Below, piece after piece: positions 22,980 through 34,910 of a DNA stretch of 64,000 bases. The position numbers and the translations under genes are program-made. Positions within the stretch are counted from its first letter, which is position 1, and every line of letters starts with the position of its first letter. The DNA is from Gigaspora margarita (taxonomy: Eukaryota > Glomeromycota > Glomeromycetes > Diversisporales > Gigasporaceae), in NCBI GenBank assembly GCA_009809945.1, contig WTPW01000591.1, forward strand, positions 24,371 to 88,370, written 5' to 3'. The notes beneath the pieces were generated by a model that did not search any database, had not been told where the DNA came from, and saw nothing but the letters and a program-made list of their open reading frames with translations.

Positions 22980-24039
22980 TAATTATAATTTTATAATTTT
23001 ATTTCTTAATTAATGATCCGCCAGTTAATTGGAGAATTTTTTATATAATAACATGACACAGATCACATATAAGAAGTATTCGTATTGAAATTTTCAGGTT
23101 ATAAGCAAGGTCAATAAATTTTTTATATAATCGTGTATTAAAGTAGCACAAATAATAAAATGAGACTATTAGTTTTTAATTATATGATTATTAAATATCG
23201 ATACTTATTGTTGCCAAAGTTTACTTTGTAAGTACGCGGCATTTACTATGTAAGTTTTTCAAAATAGTTAAATTAATTAGATCTATAAAGTCTAGACAAG
23301 GTATTTAATATAATCATTTTTAGCTTATCCTGTGGCCAAATTTGTAAATATTTTTCAGATTTAGGCTCTCATACCAAAAGTGAAATTCGTAAGGCATTAA
23401 TATTAATTTGCGCTTACTGGTATTTTTAGTTCTAATAGATAGAATATCCATGCCTTACTGTATAACAGTAATTTTTACCCATTTTGTCTTTTGTTGAAGT
23501 AGATCTTCACGTATACTCGCAATTTCAGCCCATTTTATCTCTTGTCGAAATAGATTTTTAGTTCTAATAGATAGAATATTCATGCCTTACTGTATAACAG
23601 TAATTTTCACCTATTTTGTCTTTGTTGAAGTAGATCTTCACGTATCTCATAATTTCAGCCCATTTTATTTCTTGTCAAAATAGATTTTCCCGTATACAAC
23701 AATTTCCATCTCAATCTATCTCTTGTTATAGATCTTCTGAAGAAAGAAAGTATATAGCGATAGGACGAAAGGTAAATTTAGAGAGCAATTTATAAGGCTT
23801 TTTTTTTTTGTAAAAGATTCAAATTTATGAAATTAAAATTTGTTTTTGGGCGATTCTATTATAAATTATTTAAGAAGGTATTTATAGTTTTAATTTTTAC
23901 TGAAACAAAAGTTCTAGTTTTAAAAATTTAGTTATACTATAAATGCTAACTAAAACCAATTAATATTTTATTTAAATCCCAAAATACAAAATAAAGGAAA
24001 GTATTACTTTCAACTAAACACTATTAAAGTTGTAAAACT
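22980..24039. other. AT-rich spacer with a 131-bp tandem repeat
   Basis: At 23424-23685 a 131-bp unit starting 'tttttagttctaatagat' is present twice, each with an internal echo ('cattttgtctttgttgaag' / 'cattttatctcttgtcgaa'). A third partial echo runs to about 23740. No gene is visible. Confidence 0.6.
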
Positions 24040-27000
24040 TTACTTATCATCTGACTCAATAGTTACTCTTCGCTTAAAAGCACGAGCATATGTGTTTAAC
24101 CAATTTTGAACCGTAGAAGTTTTTGGAATATCCTCCGCTTCTATATCTCCTGCCTTGATGTATTTCAGGAGTTTGTCGTGCATGGTCTGTGCATCCATTC
24201 TATCCTGACTTTTTTGATTCCCATTTAAAAAAAAGCATTCTAACATAGATTTTATGTTTTTTTTTGATCCTACTACCACTACCACTGTTACCTAACTTCT
24301 GATTGTTTTTTAGTACCCACTCCTTGGTCAATGGGAATTCCACATCTACCATGCTATGGTAAAACGTTTATTAGTAAATAGAACATTACAATACCCATTA
24401 GTTTTTTATACCTATCTTGGAATCGATATTATGACTAAAGGAACTAATTATTGATTTAGCATTAGACACTTGAATAAAAGTTGAATACATTAGATAAGTA
24501 CTACTTACTATATATTATTTCTTTTTTGCTTTCGCTTTTATCACCTTGATCCACATTAATATTATCTTTAATTTTCAACTGTTTTTGAACTATTAGAATT
24601 TTTTTCTTAAAAAACAAAGAAAAAAAAATTCAATTCATTACCTTCTTCATAGTCATTTACATCATTTATTGGAATCATCCATGTGGAGCTTGGTATTGTA
24701 TGCTCTAATTTAGTTGGGTTTGGTCGATGAAGTGGAATGTTTCAAAGTTTATTTAGATATGTGGGTGAAAAGTTATTCTATTCTCCAATATTAGATAGTA
24801 GACGCGTGCTAATATATCCATTATATCTACCCCAACAGGCCATTTCCAGTAGAATAATTTTGAGATCCCTTTGATGGGTTTGACCTTAACTTTGGAATCA
24901 TTATCATCACGATCTGGTTCTATATTTGCTACTGCGGTTCTAAACAGATTTTTAACTACCTGGCTTATATCATCTCCTGTCGCTAAATCATATCCAATTC
25001 GTAAATATTGGGTTATTATATGTTTTATCCAATGGCATTGAGTATATTAAATAGAGCAATTAAAAAAAAAAAAAAACCCCCCGTAATTATAATTATATGT
25101 AATAACCACTGCATGATGTGAATCTATAGCTGTTTTTGCTTCCCCAGGCTCCAAAAACAACCAGCCATGAACTTCAATATCATACCACTCATGCCAATAC
25201 CCGACTATTGACATTAATTCTGAATTATGATAATGAGGCCCATTGTCAAATATAACTAATCCATTTAGGCTGTTTTTCCATTGCTTCAAATACAACTTCA
25301 AATGCTGATGCGGTAAACCAAGCATCCTGCTTGGTATCTGTTGACCAGTGGTCATATGCTTTAACATCTAATTGGGCTTGGTTGTCTTTTTTTATTTTTG
25401 TAATAACCAAAATTGTATATAGGGTCCAACTACATTTTTCAAAAAATTCTCTTTTGGTTTCACGTGCAGACTGAGATAATATTCGCATTTTATAATCTGC
25501 AATGAAAAGTGCATTATCGTAATTAAGCTCTGCTAATGCTGCTTTAAATTGGGCATTTAGGTAGACTTTTCGTGTTTGATGTGAAAGATAATATAATAAT
25601 TTTTCCTTAGATTCTTCGATTTGTAAACGATAATTGTTTAATGGTACTGATTTATGAATAAAAACTAAAAAATTAAACAACTTATCACAATTAGGGCATC
25701 GTGTTTCTTGACTGTAGACACATTCACTGAATGTATAAGGTAAACAGTAGGAGATACAAGGATTGTGTTCTACACGGCCATCTTCTCTAACTATCAGCTC
25801 TTCTTCATAACTTTGCCTAAGATGTCGTTTGAGTTTTTCGAGATGTTCTAGAAGTTGGTCTGATAAAATTAATAATAAGAAAATATATTTAACTTAGGGA
25901 ATTCTATTTTCACCTGGGCTAAAGTCACCTGATTTATAATTTCTATTATATTATATAATACAAACTTCTATAACAAACTAATATTCTAGATTGTTGGTTA
26001 TGAGTTTATATTATATTGCCTAATAAAAATTATATATCGGATGACTTTAACCTGGTGAAAGTAGAATTTTCTATTTAAATTACCAATTAAGGTATTAATA
26101 TAAAAAATTTTAAGCATGCTCTTGAGTAGAGATGCTGGTGAAATTATCGTTGCCCCAAGCAAATTTTTGTGCTTGTTCTGGGTCATTTAAATTTTGAACG
26201 TGCAATACCAAATGAATTTGGCTTTTATCAGTCTGGCTATATTTAAGTGCTTGGAAAAGATGTTCACTGGTTTTTCATTCTAATTCATCTATTAGAAAAT
26301 TGGATAACTAGCTTCAAAATTCATAAGCCAGAAGTTTCTATAGTTTTGCCAATTCCACCAAATTCAGCGCAGTTTCACCAACAGTAAAAATCCACTTCAT
26401 CACCTTTCACTAGCATCTTTACTTTTGAGCAAGCATGTCTATAAAACCTGTGCTTTGCTTTAATTATAAGAATTAAATAAATATTTCTAATCATTTAATT
26501 TTTGTTTGTAAAATTAGTGCAAATAATATTTGCCAAGTTATCAAAGGTATCGTATCCATAATCATTGCAGATTATACATAATCCGCCAAGATTTTCACAA
26601 AATTTAAGGTTCTTTGAATCAGCTAATTGAGCCATAAAACTAGTTCTTTTCATACTATCTGGGTAAGTTTCATTAAATTTTTTTTTCACATTTCACTTTT
26701 TTGATCATGCAAATATAGGATTGGTAATCTGTTTGAATCTGTATGGTATAAACTCATTACAACATTTTCTCTATCCTGAAAGAACAATAAAAATTGGTTT
26801 TCCTAAATATCAGTAAGTCTTGGAGCTGTCCTTTTTGGCTTTTGCAGAAGTGGTGTGCCTGGGCCATAAAGTCGTGCATGTTTTCTGGCACTATTTATTG
26901 AATCGTTACTTATACCTAATTTATTTCTGAGCGTGCTATACGTGAATTTCTGGGTAATAATAGAGAGTATATGAATTTTACCATCGGATCCTTTTTTATT

Positions 27001-28181
27001 CGAAAATAATGCAACCCAAAAACTATCCCAAAAGTTGAATCTTCGGGGTTTGGTTTGGGTTGTAAATTTTGTGGTGCTTTATTCAATTGGATGATATCAT
27101 TGTTATAAAGAGTTTCTAATAATTCTTTATCTGCCGTGGGGTCTGGTGCTTTGCTCCAGAACTCTATTAGAGATTCTTTTTTTGGAACAGGGGTTACATC
27201 GGTACATCCACAAGCAACAAACATTGACCACCATGCTCATAATTCTTTTTCTTGAAAATTATATTCAGGTGGGTAAATTTTTTGTAATATTAATGGGACT
27301 TGAATGATTGAGCTTTTTTGTTGATACCATTATAAAAAAGAAGTTGCTAGTTAGTCATTGCATTAGGAATTCTTCGCAATTTGATATGGCAATCAAATAC
27401 TTTTTCGAGTTTTTGAAAATTCACCCAGTCATTTGGTGTACATTTTGGTGATTTATTTTTTAGCATCTCTATTTGCTCTCGAACTAATTCATCTGTAACT
27501 CCAAAAATATACGATCTGGTATGTTTTTTATAAATTCCTACTTCTTTCCAAACATTATCTGGAGTTTGTCCTATGAATTGATTTGTACACTCTGATTCTA
27601 AGTAAATTTCTAAATTACATTGATTTTCTTTGATTTTAAGTACAAACAGATGTTGTGCACCACGATAACGTGCAGTAAACGAAGAAATGAAGCCAGTGCT
27701 GACTCCATAGAATTTATTTTTGTCTAGATCACCAATACTTGATATTATCACATTAAAATTTTTAATTTGAAGAAAGATAGGAAAGAATTCAACATCATTG
27801 ATCAGTTGTCGAATAATAATCTCATTTTTGAACCCTATAACAGCTTGACCAGAGTATTCTGTTTTTGTTCCAAAAATTTTTTGATAATATGTTTTAATCG
27901 CTTGATTCAATATTCGATTTAATTGTATTGCAGGTACACTGAAATCTGGACTTTAATAGATTTTGAGCATTTTGCATAATGGAGATAATGAAGCTTAGAT
28001 TGTTAAGTTCACATTCAATGCCCTTGTACAAATGATAAGGTATTACAAAATTTTTTGTTTGATCTTCTAATTTCAAATGAACTGTTTCTTACCAAACTCT
28101 AGATCAAGCTCCATAATGCAAGCTAGGGTCCATAACACACTTGCTCAAGATTTTTGTATTGAACTGTCGCTTTCTAGACAT
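24040..28181 (-). pseudogene. Broken DDE-like transposon gene (family recalled from Rhizophagus)
   Basis: The minus strand reads as one long protein in several frames. It starts M-S-R-K-R-Q at 28181. An N-terminal domain spans 28080-27347, with a long clean stretch of 187 codons. A C-x2-C segment and another conserved block lie at 26916-26495. A Cys-rich segment (C-x3-C, C-P-N-C-D-K) lies near 25790-25680. The catalytic-looking core follows: I-A-D-Y-K-M near 25495, F-D-N-G-P-H-Y-H-N near 25250, and E-P-G-E-A-K-T-x-I-D-S-H-H near 25140. That D / DNG / E layout fits an RNase H-fold transposase or integrase. The tail (24285-24040) ends N-W-L-N-T-Y-A-R-A-F-K-R-R. Frameshifts occur near 27935 and 25250, and a purine/pyrimidine run interrupts at 24600. 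The family assignment is from memory. The superfamily is not known to me. Confidence 0.6.
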
Positions 28182-28663
28182 TTCAAAAAAAAAGGTATAT
28201 ATGAACAAAGTGCATATAATAAATAATATATGAGGTATATTTGGCTCTCTTTTATTGCATAAAAAAAAGATCGATTTATTTACGATTTTAAAGCACAAAG
28301 CTCTTATTTTTTACAGGTAAACTCTTTTTTTTTTTAGAAAATGTTGATATGATGTGAAAGCAGTATTGGACGATGACAATTTCGTATGATATTTTATACG
28401 ATATAAAACAATATTAATCATACCGTATGATGTTATTATATGATACTAGTATGATATTGTAATATGACAAGTCATATATGTCATATGGGGTCAGCACATT
28501 TATCAATTGGGGTAAAATGAAAAACAACTCCATTGAAATCGCTCCATTGCTCTATCAAAAATAATTTGCAGATGGTGTCTAATTAGTAACTAACTATATT
28601 GGCTCCATTGCAATTTTTTAATGGAGTATGCTCTATTGTTATTGATTGGCACCTTTGTTCTAT

Positions 28664-28760
28664 TATCTCCATTGTAGACATGGGTTTCATAAGCATTATC
28701 TCTATTGTAGACATGGGTTTCATACGCAATATCTCCATTGTAGACATGGGTTTTATGCGC
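28664..28760 (+). repeat. 33-bp tandem repeat, three copies
   Basis: Three near-identical copies of a unit containing 'ctccattgtagacatgggtt'. The palindromic frames in both directions over this repeat are artefacts. Confidence 0.75.
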
Positions 28761-28800
28761 ATTTTATCCCATCTAAATTTTATATAGCAAATTTGAAGTA

Positions 28801-28948
28801 CAAACCTCTCTAAGTGCACGCCCTTGGGACCACACTTCAACAATGTGCATTTAGAGAATAATATAACGTCTATATTTGGGCTAGAACTTTGTTGTGCATT
28901 TAGAGAAGGCGTGCACTTATAGAGTGTGCACTTAGAGAGGTCTTACTA
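28801..28948. mobile_element. TA-flanked MITE, CAGTCAGACC family (copy 3, short)
   Basis: A 148-bp copy with CTCTCTAAGTGCAC at both ends in inverted orientation and TA outside (28799-28800, 28949-28950). The left end lacks about three bases relative to copies 1 and 2. Confidence 0.7.
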
Positions 28949-29151
28949 TATACAGAAATTTGAGCAAATATCTGATATTTTCTGAATGGAAAATATAAAA
29001 ACTATATCATGCACATTTTACATAACATGTGCATGTTATTATAAAATGTGCATTTTCCCCATGTCTACTCCATTGGCTCTATTGACAATTTTCTCAATGG
29101 AGTATATCCGTTGTTAACCCTGGTCATATAATATTATTGGCCAACACTGCA

Positions 29152-29375
29152 AGGTAGGTTAGTGGTGGCATAAAAATATCGTGGTCTCGTGATCACGACC
29201 TCTTCTGACCTGATAATTCAAATTACGCTTTACGTTTAAATACTAAGAGTTCTTTTAAATGTGTGTAATAATTTAACTATAATGTACATTTAAAAAAACT
29301 ATTGGTATTTTAAACATAATGTGTAATTTAAATTTAGAGGTCATGATCATGAGACTGCCACTACCTAACCTACCT
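29152..29375. mobile_element. MITE with AGGTAGGTTAGTGG ends (8-bp duplication)
   Basis: A 224-bp inverted-repeat element with ends AGGTAGGTTAGTGGTGGC / AGGTAGGTTAGGTAGTGGC, followed by GTCTCRTGATCAYGACCTC-type arms. It is flanked by acactgca (29144-29151) and acactgcg (29376-29383). It landed exactly at the right end of the hAT-like element 28361-29149. Confidence 0.75.
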
Positions 29376-29383
29376 ACACTGCG

Positions 29384-29553
29384 CAAAAGTACTTAAGGAC
29401 AGTATCATTAATCACCTGATTATTTTTTATTAGAGGCCTACCTCCTCTCCCCCCTTCTATAATATAGATTTGGTCAGGTTCCTATATATAATTTCAACAT
29501 TTTTTACCCCCCTCCCCCCCTAAAAAATCACCTGATTTTTGTCACTCCCCTAA
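29384..29553. other. Spacer with C-rich runs
   Basis: Short stretch with 'cacctgatt' twice and runs of C (29450, 29510). Nothing else is visible. Confidence 0.4.
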
Positions 29554-30616
29554 CAGTCATAGGATATGTCCTTTTACAGGGGTTTGAAATGTTGTCTATA
29601 ATAAAAATTATAATAAAAACATATGAATTTACTATAGATATGGGTTAGAAGATTCTCTTTGATCTAACTTATTAACTTAAAATTAAATTTTTTGGGAATA
29701 TAGAACAAAGGGAGAAGAACAAATTAAGCTTAAAAATCGAATTAAAATTTGCTGATTTTGCACAAAACGAAAATATAACTTTTCCAAAACTGAATATTTT
29801 CCGATTTTAAGATGAGAAGCATATGTAAAAATGTGCTCTAAACAACTTTACTTAGTCGGCGAAAATAGGTTATCTTGTAAGAAAAATGGGTTATCTATGT
29901 GCTAAAGTTAAAAATTTTGGGTTTTCAATATAAAACCCCTTTTTTTGTCAAGATAACCTGCTTTGGGCTTCTAAGTAAACATGTTCAGCAGGTAATTCTA
30001 CTTGTATTAGAATCAAAACGTGTTTTCTCGAACCTTTTACTAAGTGAAAAATGGGTTTAAAGTTGGAAAAAAATTTTTTAAAATACAGGAGTTTGCAAAA
30101 AACTTGTTTTTTTCCAACTTTAAACCCATTTTTCACTTAGTAAAAGGTCCAAGAAAACGCGTTTTAGCCTTGATATAAGTAGAATTACCTGCTGAACATG
30201 TTTACCTAGAAGCCCAAAGTAGGTTATCTTGACAAAAAAAGGGGTTTTATATTGAAAACCCAAAATTTTTAACTTTAGCACATAGATAACCCATTTTTCT
30301 TACAAGGTAACCTATATTCGCCGACTAAGTAATGTTGTTCAGAGCACGTTTTTACACATGCTTGTTATCTCTTAAAATCGGAAAATATTCGTTTGGCAAA
30401 GTTACATTTTCGTTTTGTGCAAAATCAGCGAAATTTTAATTCGATTTTTAAGCTCAATTTGTTCTTCTCCCCTTGTTCTATATTCTCGAAAAATTTAATT
30501 TTAAGTTAATAAGTTAGATCAGAGAGAATCTTCTAACCCATATCTATAGTAAATTCATATATTTTTATTATAATTTTTATTATAGACAGCAATTGAAAGG
30601 ACATATCCTATGACTG
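29554..30616. mobile_element. 1-kb palindromic foldback element (copy 2)
   Basis: 1063 bp, self-complementary around about 30085. The ends are CAGTCATAGGATATGTCC and its complement, flanked by CTAA (29550-29553, 30617-30620). It shares blocks such as 'ttgtaagaaaaatgggtta' and 'ctaagtaa..ttgttcagagca' with copy 1 at 9615-10642. Arm-to-arm divergence is low compared with copy-to-copy divergence, which suggests the arms are kept similar. Confidence 0.75.
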
Positions 30617-30620
30617 CTAA

Positions 30621-32344
30621 CATCATTGTACTTTTAACTTCCATCTAAATATTCAGAATTTCAATTGAGTTATCTCAAATATCATTCGCCCACCTTTTTC
30701 TTTGCAAACTTTCCAATTCGCATTCCTTATGACGCAAAAGTAGATTGCATTTCACAATTCCATTTCATCATGTATCACTAATTTTAGTGCACTTTTAACT
30801 TCAATTTAGATGTTCCATGCAGAACTTCAATTATATCATTATACACCTGTCTTTTTCTTTGTGAACTTTGTTTATATCCGATTGTAATAGTCTGATATCG
30901 ATCACTCTACCGCGATTCCTGAGTCATGTGCTTTGCGGTGCAGCTGCCTTTTTGAAATCACTTTTTTATCTATAATAATGGTAAGGCTTTTACAATGGAA
31001 TATAGGGATGGTGTAAAATATTTAAATTCTGTAATAGCAAAAATATGATTGTAACAGATATTAAAATTTTCAATTGAGCCAGATTCAAAGTATAGATCCC
31101 TTGAAATTAGACTTATTATAGCAGTTGCAGGATTCATAATTGTTGTAAATATTTTTTATTCTATCAATACTATATTATGATATGCTCTAATTTTTTACAA
31201 TATTGCTATATTTATTAATCTAGGTTGCGCATCAAAGAACTCTGTATATATTTTCAGTTTTTTTAATTTTGATCCGCAATTAAACCGTATACTATTGCAG
31301 GGTTTTATTCAAGAATTTGATTTTTAAAATTGGATAGTACCCTGAAGACCCAGTACTATATTTGGAAAGGTAGTAAATCAATATAGTTATGCCCCGGGTC
31401 TAATTCATATAGGGATTTTAATTGGCCCCGCAGTAATTATCAACTGGCTTTAAGCAATATTGGGCATTTTTAACTAAAGTTTGTCCAATAAATAAGCTAT
31501 AGTAAAGTTATTTCTCTATAATAAATCTCTAGTAGATGTTTATATGTTTTCACATTAATTTTTGGATAATTTAGATGGGACTGATTAGGGACCAAACAGT
31601 GTTGAGAAAATTTTGATGATCAGTCCCATCTAAATTTCTTGGAAACTAATGCAAAAACTGATAAATTTCTACTAGATACTGTTATAGAGAAATAACTTTT
31701 TAATAACTTTAGTTATCAGATGAATGTTAAAAAAAATATACTAATTTTGTACAAGCCTTGTTCAAAATCAGCTGATAATTACTGTGGGCCGATTAATGGG
31801 TATTATTTTGGGAAGATACTGAAAGCAATGGCATACGATGCTACTGTAATATTTTTGTGACACCTAGTTATATTTGGTAAATATTTGCACCAAGACCATC
31901 CTTCCTAAATGCTTTAAGAATCTTACACTTTGCTAATACACCATGACGATTATCGTAGAATTAATTTTTATTACAGTTCGTTGGAAATTCTTTATTTAGT
32001 TTAATTATTGGTTTAAAACAAGCTAATATTTGTTCTTTTTTTTTTAGAGTTTGACTATAGGTATTTCGGTGGTGTCTAAAATTTTTTGTTCTTGTACGAT
32101 TACTGAACGCATACTCTATGGTTCGCACTAGAAATTCAAAAATCAAGGTATAGTTACTTTACTTACTAATTTTAGTATTATTCCAGTAATTGAAAATGAA
32201 CAACAGAATTAAAATTTATGTAAATTAGGTCAACAGTTCCTAAAGATACAAAATCAGGTGAAAAGATGGACAATAATAACGAAAATATTGTATTTTTATT
32301 ATATAATAAAAGATTATAATAAATAAAAAATGTAATTAAATCGA
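30621..32344. other. Spacer: tandem duplication and a 0.5-kb inverted repeat
   Basis: At 30629-30730 and 30788-30880 a diverged direct repeat contains 'cacttttaacttc' and 'cctttttctttgcaaactt'. At about 31340-31850 an inverted repeat is centred near 31590, with arms including 'gatgggactgat' / 'atcagtcccatc' and 'gcagtaattatcaactgg' / 'cagctgataattactg'. It is probably a foldback element, but its ends and target duplication are unresolved. No gene is visible. Confidence 0.5.
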
Positions 32345-33440
32345 TTTAATTATATTTTTGAGTAATTAATTCTATCATTTGAGTGCTTTTCATCTTTGTC
32401 ATATTCGTAGCACCACAATGTAAATCAGAATTGTGACTTTCGACTGCTCTATCCAACTATTTTTCATTCTTGACCTAAAATAAAATATTATATAGCTTTA
32501 GTAATTAGAAGAATCAAATCTTTAATACACATTCCTTCAATGATGGTAGTTCAATATGCCGCAGGATTCTATTATGTGTATCATCATCTTCATTCAGCAC
32601 ACCACTCGAATGCATCTTTTTAGCCTATGCAATGTTTATAGTAGAATCCAAATCCGATTCATCTCTTCTAATTGCCACCATAGTAGATATCAAATACAAC
32701 TTGAATGACTTTTTTTCATTCTTAGTATGCCTATAAATTTTATAGCAGAATCTAAATATGATTTGTCCATCAGATCACAATCTTGTATCATATTTTAAAT
32801 ATCACTCAAACCTTTTCTCTTCATCATAGAATATTCTAAAATTAGATAGTTCATAATTACCACATTCAAATACCTTTTTTTTCCTTTTTGCTTTGCCTAT
32901 GCTATTTCGGTAGCGGAACGCCTAACTGTCTTTAGTAGATTCGAAATACCACACAAACACCTTTTTATTGTGATATAATTTTGATGGCAGAAATCAGATC
33001 TGATTAGTACATTTGAATTTACTGCTTTAAGTAGATTTCAAATACCACCCAAGTGCCATTCTTACATCATCTCTCCCATCTTGGTCTTGTCCTGGTTGTT
33101 AACACCTACAATACAATTAATTATTACTTTGAAAAAAGCAAATTAGAACAATTAAATACTAGTTAGCAGTAGCCCAACATGTACAACAAGCAATCCTAGC
33201 TACATACCATTTTATCACTCCAACAGCAGACTTAAATATTTAGCCGTGTCTGTACCTTTATTATAGAATATTTCAAGGTTAAAAGGTCGGAATTACCATC
33301 TTCAGCAGATTTTAAATGCCTTTTTCATCTTCGCTGGCCTTTGTCATAGAATACTCATGTTTACAGCATCCTTCTGAATTGCTAACTTAGGCAGCTTCAA
33401 ATACCACTCAATGCTTTTGGCCATGTCCGCTATTCTGAAT
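32345..33440 (-). pseudogene. Decayed Sel1-like repeat protein
   Basis: Read on the minus strand, the region contains several diverged copies of a motif resembling K-D-E-K-K-A-F-x-W-Y-L-K-S-A-E-x-G-N-S. Examples are a S-I-E-W-Y-L-K-L piece near 33400, K-S-A-E-D-G-N-S-D near 33300, and Y-C-Y-K-I-Y-R-H-T-K-N-E-K-K-S-F-K near 32740. That is the Sel1-like repeat consensus (alpha-helical repeats of about 36 residues). Frames shift between units and stops are frequent, so no product is expected. Sel1 proteins are adaptors, and in glomeromycotan fungi many are fused to protein kinases (from memory). No kinase domain is visible here. Confidence 0.5.
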
Positions 33441-34477
33441 AATACAATATTAAATATTATTATTCTATAAAAATACGGTACAAAATTTAGTTCAATTAGT
33501 TTGTATTCAGAAATTACTTATCTCTTATATAGTGCATTTCGAGAGATCATACGTGCCAATAAAATATTGTATGCAGTTGAGTCCAAATTGCTTTTTATAA
33601 GCACATTGTTTCCTAACAACCCATACTTTTGGGTTGACTTTATCAATATAACAGATTACATTGCGAACTGCATATTTCTATTATTGCTAAAGATGTCTAC
33701 TTAGATAATGCAATATCTATCCATAGTTACTTTATACTGAGCTTGCTATTCTGGTTTTTTTTTTGTTTTTTTAGTTCTTTCAAAAAAAACTGTACATTTA
33801 CAAGGTGTATTTTTTATTAATTAAACTGTGTCAAATTTACTTAGTATATGTTGATCATTTTATCTGGATAACTCGCAGATCATCAATTAAATAATTTTTT
33901 GTTTCTATTGTAATTTGTATTATTCTCTTTATAAATATTTTTATATTTTTTTTTAAAAAAAATATTACAATATTTTTTACAATGTTGTGCTACTTATTTT
34001 AAAAATTGTAGCATATATACTAACATAAAGTTAAAATATGAATTTCTATAAATACTATAAATTCTCAAACAACATCCTGACTTATATTTAAAACAATTAT
34101 TTCCTATAAAATTTGTTTATAACTAAAAAAATTAAACAAACATATTGCATAAGCAATGCGAGTTATGCTAGTTATTTTATTACTTTATATTATATTGATC
34201 ATTAACTAGACACTGAACTGGCAGAGTTTTCAGGCAAGCAATTAAATTATTTCATATTATGTAACAATTTTATAAATTGTCAGGAAAAAGAGGAATATCC
34301 GTTCATAGTTCAAAATTTATCTATAAAACTTTTCTGTTTGTAAATTACAATTTTTATTGTTAAGGAAATAAAAATTGATTATCTTTAACCAAATTTACTA
34401 TACAAGTATAACTATATTTCTGATAAATTTGACTAACTAGTTATTCTTATTTATGAAATTTTCTTGATTTAGAGTTT
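33441..34477. other. AT-rich spacer, possible eroded LTR side
   Basis: No coding is recognised. It lies just upstream of the gag remnant of the old Ty3 element and could contain its 5' LTR, but no matching 3' copy was identified downstream. Confidence 0.3.
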
Positions 34478-34689
34478 TAAAGTTGTATAGTGTTGAAACT
34501 GCTTTTAAAAACTTATTCTGTACTCAAAGATGGCAAAATAAATAGCTTAAAGACTTGGATACCTTAAAACAAGGCCCAAAAGAACCTATTAACTCCTACA
34601 ATAGTAGATTTAAAAGATTGGTCAAAAGAGTAGAAGCTAGAGCTGCTCTCTAGGATGCCCAAAAATTATATTACTTCAAAAAAGGATTA

Positions 34690-34881
34690 CTGTATACTTC
34701 TGAAATTAAGCACCCTTTTTTTATTATATGAGTGCTTATTTTCGGTATATCATGTGACTGATGCAAACTGGTTTTAACCGGTTTTTAGCCTAGTAACTAT
34801 TTAAAAAGGTGCTTAATTTCAGGTGAATATAGGATGTGGGGGTGCTTATTTTCGGGGGTGCTTAATTTTAGAAGTATACAG
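34690..34881. mobile_element. TA-flanked MITE with AAATTAAGCACCC ends
   Basis: 192 bp. The ends CTGTATACTTCTGAAATTAA and its complement (TTAATTTTAGAAGTATACAG) are flanked by TA (34688-34689, 34882-34883). GGTGCTTA motifs repeat internally. It sits within the gag frame. Confidence 0.85.
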
Positions 34882-34910
34882 TATGACCTGCAATTCTCCC
34901 AATTCCTTTT

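Larger units (their letters stand above)
28361..29149. mobile_element. hAT-like element related to 13459-16600
   Basis: The ends CAGTATTGGACGATGAC and CAGTGTTGGCCAATAAT face inward, with GTCATA/TATGAC words just inside. The 8 bases before it are tgtgaaag. Those after it, once the MITE at 29152-29375 is discounted, are cgcaaaag. Five of eight match and all three differences are transitions. Contains the MITE at 28801 and a 33-bp tandem repeat. Confidence 0.55.

Noticed and set aside
28583-28843. Repeat-containing peptide frames on both strands
   Set aside because: Produced by three copies of a 33-bp tandem repeat inside a hAT-like element.
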